Shown here: positions 49,111 through 55,559 of the stretch, in pieces
Position numbering within the stretch: the stretch's first letter is position 1
How the letters are laid out: every line of letters starts with the position of its first letter
NCBI GenBank assembly: GCA_947474635.1
Contig: CANJJB010000004.1
Span: forward strand, 1-55,559
Direction: 5' to 3'
Source: Parachlamydiales bacterium
GTDB taxonomy: Bacteria; Chlamydiota; Chlamydiia; Chlamydiales; Rhabdochlamydiaceae
DNA length: 55,559 nt
Notes under the pieces: model-generated
Told to the model about the DNA's origin: nothing
Databases searched by the model: none
The model's input: the letters and a program-made list of their open reading frames with translations, nothing else
Program-made: the position numbers and the translations under genes

Positions 49111-49926
49111 GAGCACAAAGCCCATGCCGATGAGACTCTCACGAAGCGGGATGAGGCCAAGGACTGCCCAGTCTAAGAGAGCTCCAAAGAGTATGCAAAG
49201 AAACATGAAAGAAGAGCTTAGGCGCACAGGGATCTTCTTATAGGTTAGCGTGCTAAAAAGCTGATAAAGAGCGCCACAAATACCTATGCCAAGAAGAACT
49301 ATAAAATCCTCTTGTGTGATGGGTGCCCATGAGAAAATAGAGATGATCCCTGCTATGATAGTGGCTAAAAAGAAGTTGTAAAACAAAATCTGTCTGATAG
49401 AGCCTACTTTAGATAGCGCTCTTACGAGGCTAATACCGATTGCTCCTAAAATGCCGGAGAGTATTGCAAGAGTAGAAGAGAAATGGAGCAGTTCTTGGTT
49501 AGGATGCAATATAAATGTTACGCCCATGAATCCAATACCAATTCCTATCCAGAGAGTGAAATGGGTTTTTGATTTGAAAAGGAATCTTGCGACGATCGGA
49601 ACAAAAAAGGGAGTTGTGTTCACAAGCACGAGTACATTGATAAAAGAGCTGTATTTTAAAGCCTGAAAAAAGCAACCGATCGCAGCTAAATTCAAGAGTG
49701 TACGTATAACAAACGACCAGAAATTTTTGATTTTAAAAAGAGTGGGATATTCTTTCCCCAGAAAGGGAAGAAGAACAAGTAAACTAATGCCAAAGCGGAA
49801 AAACAGGATCATGGGAACAGAGACGTGAGGCTCTAGCAACTTTACCCAAAAACCCATGAGTGTAAAAAAAAATGCAGCCAGGATGCCGCACAGAGTTCCA
49901 GATCTTAGATCTTGTTTGGTCATCAT
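49051..49926 (-). CDS. EamA/DMT-family transporter
   Basis: 291 residues, ten hydrophobic segments in two EamA halves (GILAAFFFTLMGFWVKLL and LAILSGILGAIGISLVRALS). The superfamily exports or exchanges small metabolites; the chlamydial SAM transporter belongs to it, but the substrate here cannot be read off. Four bases separate it from the hflX stop, so it is probably the last gene of that operon. Confidence 0.85.
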   Translation of the reverse strand: MMTKQDLRSGTLCGILAAFFFTLMGFWVKLLEPHVSVPMILFFRFGISLLVLLPFLGKEYPTLFKIKNFWSFVIRTLLNLAAIGCFFQALKYSSFINVLVLVNTTPFFVPIVARFLFKSKTHFTLWIGIGIGFMGVTFILHPNQELLHFSSTLAILSGILGAIGISLVRALSKVGSIRQILFYNFFLATIIAGIISIFSWAPITQEDFIVLLGIGICGALYQLFSTLTYKKIPVRLSSSFMFLCILFGALLDWAVLGLIPLRESLIGMGFVLLGGLWMLYFGRRYLFSQGP

Positions 49927-49930
49927 AACT

Positions 49931-51250
49931 TCAGGGTACTACAAAGGATTGTACTTTGTGTTCTAACGTACCTGGAATTTCAACTTCAAGCAAAATATCA
50001 TCCTCTTCATATTCAGAGGTGACAACTCTTCCTTCGCGCATGATTTCACAAGCAAGAGCGTACTGACTTTGGGGGATGCGCAATTTTACAATTTTGCGCA
50101 GTGCTGATATCTCTTCTATCATGCGCGTTAAAAGCTCATCAAAGCCTTCTTGAGTGAGCGCAGAAATCTGGATGCTGCGAGGATACTGGAGCTTGAGCTT
50201 ACGAATGGTGTGCATATCTGTACACTGATCAATTTTGTTAAATACAGTGATGATAGGGCGCTCAAGTGCTTTTAGTTCTTTTAACACTTCAAGGGTAGCT
50301 ACTGCTTGAAGTTCTGCTTGAGGAGAGCTGACATCGATGAGGTGGATGAGAATATCTGTGTAGACAGCTTCTTCTAGTGTACTTTTAAAGGCGGCGACCA
50401 ATGTATGAGGGATTTTACGGATGAAGCCTACCGTGTCGATGAGTAAAATCTCTTGCCGATTAGGCAGAGTGTATTTTCTTGTGGTGGTATCTAAAGTTGC
50501 AAAGAGCTTATCTTCGACAAGCACGTCCGCTTTAGTGAGCGCATTGAGAAGGGTAGATTTGCCTGCATTTGTATATCCTACAATAGCAAATGTTGGAATA
50601 CGCGTTCTTTGGCGCTGGGTGCGCTGGGTCTTTCTTTGCTGCATGACCTCTTCGAGCTCTTTGCGTAGCTGGGTTGCTCTTTTTTTCAGAAGGCGTCTAT
50701 CGATCTCAATCTGCTGCTCACCTGCCCCTCTTAGGTACCCTCCACCACTACCACCTCCGCCGCCTGTGCTCTCTCTAGATAAGTGGGTCCAGAGTCTTTT
50801 TAGCCGGGGCTGCTGGTATTTTACTTTGGCCATTTCAATTTGTAGACGCGCTTCTCTTGTTTGAGCTCTGGCAGCAAAAACTTCAATAATGAGCTCTGTT
50901 CTATCGATGACGGGTTTGCCAAAGATCTTTTCTAGGTTACGTTGCTGATTAGGTAAAATCTCATCATCAAAAATAATCACATCTGCTTTTTCTGTATTTG
51001 CAATGAGCATGATTTCTTCTAATTTGCCAATACCTAAATAAGTGCCAGCGTCTATTTTCTTAATCACGCAGGGGTGTTTAGAGGTCACGGTAAGTCCAAA
51101 GGTGTCACAGAGTCGCTCGAGCTCTTGTAAAAACCCTTCACACTCTCCTTTGTCATTGCCTGAATAGTAAGATCCGACAAGGAGCGCTGTCTTTAATTTT
51201 CTAAGTTCTGTCTCTTTAGGGTCGTGTTCATTGGAATGTTTAGTTTGCAT
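49931..51250 (-). CDS. hflX: GTPase HflX
   Basis: 439 residues from ATG 51250, which has GAGGTG upstream; TTG 51253 is less likely. An N-terminal HflX domain and a coiled coil with the glycine-rich STGGGGGSGGGYLRGAGEQQ loop precede the G domain: P-loop GYTNAGKSTLLNAL, G3 DTVGFIRKIP, G4 FNKID. HflX splits stalled ribosomes and hibernating particles under stress. The start lies inside the 3' end of the PhnP-like gene. Confidence 0.95.
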   Translation of the reverse strand: MQTKHSNEHDPKETELRKLKTALLVGSYYSGNDKGECEGFLQELERLCDTFGLTVTSKHPCVIKKIDAGTYLGIGKLEEIMLIANTEKADVIIFDDEILPNQQRNLEKIFGKPVIDRTELIIEVFAARAQTREARLQIEMAKVKYQQPRLKRLWTHLSRESTGGGGGSGGGYLRGAGEQQIEIDRRLLKKRATQLRKELEEVMQQRKTQRTQRQRTRIPTFAIVGYTNAGKSTLLNALTKADVLVEDKLFATLDTTTRKYTLPNRQEILLIDTVGFIRKIPHTLVAAFKSTLEEAVYTDILIHLIDVSSPQAELQAVATLEVLKELKALERPIITVFNKIDQCTDMHTIRKLKLQYPRSIQISALTQEGFDELLTRMIEEISALRKIVKLRIPQSQYALACEIMREGRVVTSEYEEDDILLEVEIPGTLEHKVQSFVVP

Positions 51251-52019
51251 CAAATTTCACCTCTAAGCCGTCATAGGCAAGTTTTACTTCTGGGGGTAAT
51301 AGGCGCATGCCTTCTTCATAATCTATTTCGTGCGCTAAGTGTGAGAGCCACGTTTCTTTGGCGCCTACTTTTTTTGCAAAGGAAATGGCCTCTTCAATGC
51401 TAAAATGGGAAGGAGAAGTCTCGTACCTAAGCGCGCTTAAAATAAGCGTATCAACACCTTTTAACATATGAAAGATCTCATCTGAAAAAGAGCGGATATC
51501 TAGAACGTAGGCCATATTTCCCAGACGAAATCCTGTGACTTTATCTTTTTTTTGCAAAAAGCTCATGTAGTGCCACTTTACGCCTCCAAACATGACATCT
51601 CCCTGCTCTTTCTCTAAGACCTGAAATTGAAAGCGTTCTTTTTCAAAAGACTCAAAGAGATAGGCATGGCTTTTTTTTAATGCATCTAAACTCTCTTGCG
51701 ACAAAAGGCAAGGCACGCTTTTTTGATGGAAGCAGTGGAATACCCGAAGATCATCTAGTCCTGCCACGTGATCAAAGTGAGGATGTGTGATTAAAAGACC
51801 TTCCAAATGAGTAATATTATAGTTAAGCGCCTGCGTGCGAAAATCAGGACCTGCATCTATGAGAAACTGCTTCTGACCTACAGTAATGAGTGCTGCAACT
51901 CTCAGCCGTTTGTTCTTTGGAGAGGAAGATGCGCAGACAGAACAATCACATGCAATGACAGGAACGCCCATCGAGCCGCCGGTTCCTAAAAACTTGATGC
52001 TTCCGTCTATTTTTTTCAA
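51240..52019 (-). CDS. PhnP-like metallo-beta-lactamase-fold hydrolase
   Basis: 259 residues if the TTG at 52019 is used, where the TGA of the preceding gene overlaps it (TTGA); a GTG at 52052 is the other option. ITHPHFDHVAGLDDLRVFH is the HxHxDH zinc motif, GTGGSMGVPVIACDCSVCAS the N-terminal part with paired Cys as in PhnP, and LSHLAHEIDYEEG near the end. The PhnP family includes cyclic phosphodiesterases; the exact substrate is unknown. In Chlamydia a similar gene also neighbours hflX. Confidence 0.85.
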   Translation of the reverse strand: MKKIDGSIKFLGTGGSMGVPVIACDCSVCASSSPKNKRLRVAALITVGQKQFLIDAGPDFRTQALNYNITHLEGLLITHPHFDHVAGLDDLRVFHCFHQKSVPCLLSQESLDALKKSHAYLFESFEKERFQFQVLEKEQGDVMFGGVKWHYMSFLQKKDKVTGFRLGNMAYVLDIRSFSDEIFHMLKGVDTLILSALRYETSPSHFSIEEAISFAKKVGAKETWLSHLAHEIDYEEGMRLLPPEVKLAYDGLEVKFDAN

Positions 52020-52915
52020 ACTAAAGCTTCTCTCTCTGCATACGCAAGACACTCTTTTGTCAATTGTTCAGCTAAGTAGGCGTGGTAGAGGAGTCCTCTT
52101 GATCCTAAAGCTGTCACAACCCATGTTCTCTCATTGATTTTTTCTAAGATAGGAAAATAATGCGCCGGGTTAGTAACGCGTATACCAGATTTAACGCCGA
52201 GGACCGGCAGTGAGGGTTTTAAAAGATGCAAGGCAATCTCAAGTGAAGGGTACTCAGATGTGAAATACCGCTCGTAGGTTGCCCCTACATGGCATTTATT
52301 AGGGTTTTCTGTAAGAGCTATGTACTGCTTTCCTGTGATGCTTCTTTCCTGAGGCTCTGACTGCTCGCAGACGAGTGCCTGCCCTTTCACAAAATTCAGC
52401 TTCAGGTGGGAAGCTTCTGGAAAATTACGGACACCTGCTCCTGCAGCAACAATGACATAATCAAATCTAGCAAGGTCCTCTAACTTCTCGATAGCTTCTA
52501 AATGGAGCTGCACGCCTTGTTTTTGACACGCTCTCCACAGCCCTTCAAGATATAATCCAGCAAATACCGTCACGCCTGAGTGGATAAGAAAGTGGTTTTC
52601 TCCGAGCTTTTCAACATCCTCGCCTGCTCCTGCGCACTCTCCTATCTTCACAATGCCATTTCTAATAGAAATGGGCTCTTCCATCTCTTGCTGAGCAATA
52701 TCTAAAAGACGGAGTGTGGCTGCAAGCCCCTCATCTGCCTTCCAGCTCCGTCTTCCCTGCTGACCAGGGTAAGGATGCAAAAGACCTGTCGATGCGCCTG
52801 AGGCTCCCTTACCAATGCCGTTAGGATCGAATATAGACACTTGAAATTCTTTTGACAAATAGAAGGCAGAGCTAAGTCCTGCAAAACCCGATCCAATAAT
52901 AGCAATGGTTTTCAC
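52016..52915 (-). CDS. FAD-dependent oxidoreductase (DAO/MnmC-like)
   Basis: 299 residues. TIAIIGSGFAGLSSAFYLSK is the FAD Rossmann motif, GKGASGASTGLLHPYPGQQG resembles the GASG..xG.. loop of DAO-type enzymes such as the MnmC C-terminal domain, and VVTALGSRGLLYHAYLAEQL is the second FAD-contact block. The MnmC oxidase domain makes mnm5 side chains at tRNA U34; amino acid oxidase activity is the alternative. The second gene of the operon, overlapping the PhnP-like gene by four bases. Confidence 0.83.
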   Translation of the reverse strand: MKTIAIIGSGFAGLSSAFYLSKEFQVSIFDPNGIGKGASGASTGLLHPYPGQQGRRSWKADEGLAATLRLLDIAQQEMEEPISIRNGIVKIGECAGAGEDVEKLGENHFLIHSGVTVFAGLYLEGLWRACQKQGVQLHLEAIEKLEDLARFDYVIVAAGAGVRNFPEASHLKLNFVKGQALVCEQSEPQERSITGKQYIALTENPNKCHVGATYERYFTSEYPSLEIALHLLKPSLPVLGVKSGIRVTNPAHYFPILEKINERTWVVTALGSRGLLYHAYLAEQLTKECLAYAEREALV

Positions 52916-52917
52916 GA

Positions 52918-53745
52918 CTACCCCTCACTTGAGGTTTTTAAATATTTTTGCGCGAGAACAAAACTTTCAGCTGAAAAATTAAAGAAAAAAATGGCAGCAG
53001 GAGAAAGACAGGCAGCAAAAGGGATCATGATAAAAAACCACTGCAAGCCAATTGCCCATGTTCTTTCGGTAACGACATAAGTCATACCGGTTAATGTAGC
53101 AGCTAGAACAAGAAAGCCGATTACAACAATTAGAGGAAACAGGCCCAGCCCAAGGAGTAAAAAGTGAGTAAAAAAGTTCTTCTTAAACCGAGGATAAAAC
53201 TCCTCTACCAAGCTGAGCTTCATGACAGATTTCAAAGAGACCATGGGAGTGATAAAAAACAGTAAAAACATCGCTCCAGCAGATAAAACCAAAGATCCTA
53301 AAATAAGTGCAAAAGGGCCAAAAGAAAAAATCACACCCACAAGCTCCCCTGCTCCGGGAATCTCTTTCACAAGATAAAAAAGGCCGAGCACTATCCACAG
53401 CAGTAAATAGGCTAAAAGAAAAGGAAGCACAAAAACAGAAACCTTGCTCATAAGACTCCATGAATGGAGCAAAACAGTTCTATAACTGAAAGGTTTTTTC
53501 TTCACCTCATCGTGATAAATGCGGATAAGGGGAATCCCCAGGGCCATAAAAATCCCCGCGCAGAGAAATGTGGGGAAAAAAATCAGGCTATTGTTTAACC
53601 AGTGGTTAACACTCACAGCCAAGATATGGGATAGGACAACCAATAGGCCGCACACGCAGAGTACAGGAAAAACAAGCAATAACTTCTTCCTGCAAAAGGA
53701 AAGGCTAAAAGCTCTGTTAAAAATTTGTTCTATTTCTTGCCACAT
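52918..53745 (-). CDS. Multi-pass inner membrane protein, family unknown
   Basis: 275 residues with about six long hydrophobic segments (KLLLVFPVLCVCGLLVVLSH; VSVFVLPFLLAYLLLWIVLG; LILGSLVLSAGAMFLLFFI; LGLGLFPLIVVIGFLVLAAT). No catalytic motif. It is the first gene of the leftward run ending with the EamA transporter, separated from the oxidoreductase gene by two bases, so co-expression is very likely. A chlamydial-type conserved membrane protein, but I cannot name it. Confidence 0.7.
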   Translation of the reverse strand: MWQEIEQIFNRAFSLSFCRKKLLLVFPVLCVCGLLVVLSHILAVSVNHWLNNSLIFFPTFLCAGIFMALGIPLIRIYHDEVKKKPFSYRTVLLHSWSLMSKVSVFVLPFLLAYLLLWIVLGLFYLVKEIPGAGELVGVIFSFGPFALILGSLVLSAGAMFLLFFITPMVSLKSVMKLSLVEEFYPRFKKNFFTHFLLLGLGLFPLIVVIGFLVLAATLTGMTYVVTERTWAIGLQWFFIMIPFAACLSPAAIFFFNFSAESFVLAQKYLKTSSEG

Positions 53746-53843
53746 AGGCCTGCCATTGTGTCAAAAAAAGCTTTTTGCCGAAAGAGTATAAATAATTTTA
53801 TGTTGCGCACAACTCACTGTAGATGCAAAATGCACCGCTTTTA

Positions 53844-54932
53844 TTAAGGATTAAGAGTATAGCTAGTGCTTCGTCCGCCTTCTGGGTTTTTCACTAAAAT
53901 CCCTCTATTCACGAGATCTAAAATGTCTCTATGAGCCGTATCTTGTGAGCACTTGGTCATCTTGGCCCATTTAGATGTTGTGAGCTTGCCTTCGAAGCCA
54001 TCGAGGAGGCGATTAATTACCTTACGCTGCCTTTCGTTGATAGGGGCACCTCCGAGCTTTTCCCAAAATTTGTTTTTCTGTAACACCGCATCTAATGTGG
54101 CTAAAGCATCTTGTATGGATCTTCCAAGACATTTTAAAAACCACTCGATCCAAGCGGTGATATCCAAAGTTGCTTTTTGAGTTTTTTCCAAGATGTCATA
54201 ATATCCCTTTCTTTCGATTTGAATTTGCGCAGATAAGCTGTAAAATCTGCAAGAGCTATGTTCACAGCGTGCAAGTATTAAATCGGCAATTGCCCGTGCA
54301 ATACGTCCATTGCCATCCTCGAAAGGATGAATAGTGATAAACCAGAAATGGGCAATAGCTGCCTTTAAACTTAAATCAATTTTATTATCATGATTAACCC
54401 ACTCTAAAAAAAGGGTCATTTCATGGGGAACTTTTTCAGCAGGTGGTGCATCGAAGTGAACCTTCTCTCGGTCCATACGACCAGACACCACTTGTACGGG
54501 GCCCGTTCGAAAGGCTCCTACTCCTATCTTCTTGAGCCCGCTCCTTCCTGCAGGAAATAGAGCAGCATGCCACCCGAATAACCTGTCCTCTGTCAGAGGC
54601 TCATTAAATTTTTGTGTCGCATCGAGCATCATCTCCACAACGCCCTCTACATTTCTATCGACAACATCAAGAGCACCTATATCCATTCCTAAATGGCGAG
54701 CAACAGATGAGCGAACTAAAGAGGGATCTAAGATTTCCCCTTCAATTTCACTTGTTTTGACAACATCTTGCGTTAAAGTATGGAGGATCGTTTCTTGATA
54801 TTTGTGGAAACCAATAGATTGCATGCGACCAATGAGGCGTCCCTGCTCGTGACGCACCTGTATGAGTAAGTCTGCAAGATATTGGTGGTCCCAGACAAAA
54901 TGAGGCCACCCCTTAAGTTCATGTATGTACAT
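53844..54932 (-). CDS. Fic family protein (class II) with C-terminal winged-helix domain
   Basis: 362 residues. WPHFVWDHQYLADLLIQVRHE is the N-terminal DUF4172-type region. VVKTSEIEGEILDP carries the (S/T)xxxE(G/N) inhibitory motif upstream of the core, which defines class II Fic proteins. HPFEDGNGRIAR is the active-site loop with catalytic His. The C-terminus (LTTSKWAKMTKCSQDTAHRD) is a winged helix likely to bind DNA. Fic proteins transfer AMP to Ser/Thr/Tyr residues of target proteins. With both inhibitory motif and HTH it is probably self-limiting and autoregulated. Its leader contains alternative hairpins (54972-55014). Confidence 0.9.
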   Translation of the reverse strand: MYIHELKGWPHFVWDHQYLADLLIQVRHEQGRLIGRMQSIGFHKYQETILHTLTQDVVKTSEIEGEILDPSLVRSSVARHLGMDIGALDVVDRNVEGVVEMMLDATQKFNEPLTEDRLFGWHAALFPAGRSGLKKIGVGAFRTGPVQVVSGRMDREKVHFDAPPAEKVPHEMTLFLEWVNHDNKIDLSLKAAIAHFWFITIHPFEDGNGRIARAIADLILARCEHSSCRFYSLSAQIQIERKGYYDILEKTQKATLDITAWIEWFLKCLGRSIQDALATLDAVLQKNKFWEKLGGAPINERQRKVINRLLDGFEGKLTTSKWAKMTKCSQDTAHRDILDLVNRGILVKNPEGGRSTSYTLNP

Positions 54933-54971
54933 GACCTAATGATATCAGCTAAATAGCGCATGCGCAACCTT

Positions 54972-55014
54972 ATTCTCCGCAAAAATGCGGAGAATAGGCG
55001 GTTTTTTCTCCGCA
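54972..55014. promoter_or_regulatory. Three-copy TTCTCCGCA motif able to form alternative hairpins upstream of fic
   Basis: 54972-54981 pairs perfectly over 10 bp with 54986-54995 (four-base loop). The same 54986-94 segment can instead pair with TTCTCCGCA at 55006-55014. The two hairpins are mutually exclusive, like an attenuator, or the motif is an operator for the Fic winged helix. A GCGCATGCGC palindrome lies at 54956-54965, between this and the start codon. Confidence 0.6.
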
Positions 55015-55031
55015 TGAGAGCTGATTAAAAA

Positions 55032-55505
55032 TTAAATTTTACTTAGGAGCTGAGATTGGAGTTGAGTAGCAGCGCTTGTTTCTGCAAGCATTCTGCGAAG
55101 AGAAGCTGTTTTCTTGAGTTTATGGGAAGCTTCGGGTGCCTTGCCCGCTTGCGCAAGTATTTTTTCTGCTTTTTCGAAAGACATTTTTGCTTGGGCAAGA
55201 GATTTGCGCAGTGTGGATGGATCAGTAGATTCCTTACCTTCTAATTCTTCGATAAGTCTTTCTATCTGCTCTACTTCACCTTTGATGTCGCCTTTTGCGT
55301 TGGTAGACTGGGAAGGTTGTTGTTTGTCTAATTTTGTAAGGTACTCGCGGAGGCGACCAATGACTTCTTCTTGAGATAAAGACTCCATCATTAAGTCAGA
55401 AGGATCTGTATCTAAAGCAAGCTCATCTATAGACGCGTCGCTATAAGCGTTAGGCTGAACAACTGGACTACCTTGGCTTGCGATATTAAATATATTGTCT
55501 TCCAT
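55032..55505 (-). CDS. Small acidic coiled-coil-like protein of unknown function
   Basis: 157 residues. The N-terminal 40 residues are polar and unstructured-looking (NIFNIASQGSPVVQPNAYSD), as at the start of type III secretion substrates. After it come long charged helices (EEVIGRLREYLTKLDKQQPS; GEVEQIERLIEELEGKESTD). No known family is recognised. A good Shine-Dalgarno (AAGGAAG) and a consensus promoter precede it, which implies substantial expression. A T3SS-related role is only a guess. Confidence 0.65.
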   Translation of the reverse strand: MEDNIFNIASQGSPVVQPNAYSDASIDELALDTDPSDLMMESLSQEEVIGRLREYLTKLDKQQPSQSTNAKGDIKGEVEQIERLIEELEGKESTDPSTLRKSLAQAKMSFEKAEKILAQAGKAPEASHKLKKTASLRRMLAETSAATQLQSQLLSKI

Positions 55506-55529
55506 AGCTTCCTTGTTAATATACTATTA

Positions 55530-55558
55530 ATATTACATTAAGATGATTAACTTGTCAA
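55530..55558 (-). promoter_or_regulatory. Near-consensus housekeeping promoter
   Basis: On the minus strand TTGACA (55558-55553), a 17-base spacer and TAATAT (55535-55530). It lies about 25 bp before the ATG of the 157-residue gene, leaving a short leader with the Shine-Dalgarno AAGGAAG. Confidence 0.8.
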
Positions 55559-55559
55559 G

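Noticed and set aside
53757-53780. AAAAAGCTTTTT palindrome between the fic and membrane protein genes
   Set aside because: AT-only weak stem of a kind common in this composition; no regulatory meaning can be supported.

Overview
The window comes from a member of the Chlamydiae, most likely an amoeba- or arthropod-associated 'environmental' chlamydia rather than a Chlamydia of vertebrates. The case rests on gene content and order: ssb next to pepA, a YacL-like PIN/TRAM protein overlapping acpS, hflX next to a PhnP-like metallo-hydrolase, glgB next to a conserved chlamydial protein, rplM-rpsI, and many secreted or bilobed-hydrophobic proteins without recognisable families. A eukaryote-type sterol reductase, polyamine uptake genes, Fic and toxin-antitoxin remnants point away from the reduced vertebrate pathogens. 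The family cannot be fixed from this sequence alone. Coding density is high: genes abut or overlap, several convergent pairs share their 3' ends, and no gene-free stretch exceeds about 300 bp. I saw no rRNA, tRNA, CRISPR array or transposase gene.

Layout. 1-4932 is the 5' part of a giant surface autotransporter read leftward, with a glycine-rich block and then beta-strand repeats that include a DNA-level duplication of period 1182 bp. 5076-8538 holds a GxxExxY gene bounded by inverted repeats with a MITE-like deletion derivative beside it, an apparently exported sulfotransferase, and an inverse autotransporter with a beta-helix passenger. 8555-16996 carries a heptosyltransferase, a POT transporter, a pseudouridine synthase, an orphan HigA-type antitoxin, a DUF4143-type ATPase whose start codon lies in a 34-bp perfect inverted repeat, and the leftward run ssb-pepA-antiporter. 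17187-20398 has an exported protein, an exported FkbM-type methyltransferase and a large unknown protein.

20330-29137 is mostly household: lgt, a PIN/TRAM protein, acpS, nagZ, an RlmI-type methyltransferase, an alpha/beta hydrolase, two small antitoxin-like genes, an outer membrane protein and trxB. 29240-33051 is a complete overlapping potABCD operon for polyamine uptake. It is followed by an imperfect inverted-repeat element, the sterol reductase with a very strong terminator, rplM-rpsI and miaB.

37586-39427 is a pair of diverged paralogues with Inc-like bilobed hydrophobic regions. Then come ligA-glgB and a conserved upstream gene, a HicAB locus whose toxin gene is frameshifted, and three unknown genes (45299-49110), the first two of which are paralogues. 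49051-53745 is a tight five-gene leftward operon (membrane protein, FAD oxidoreductase, PhnP-like hydrolase, HflX, EamA exporter). The right end has a class II Fic protein with alternative hairpins in its leader and a small acidic coiled-coil-like protein with a near-consensus promoter.

Taken together, the window mixes conserved chlamydial core genes with an accessory layer aimed at the surface and the host (autotransporters, exported sulfotransferase and methyltransferase, sterol reductase, Inc-like proteins) and with decaying selfish modules (GxxExxY element, HigA, HicAB, RHH antitoxin, a 2H phosphoesterase fragment).
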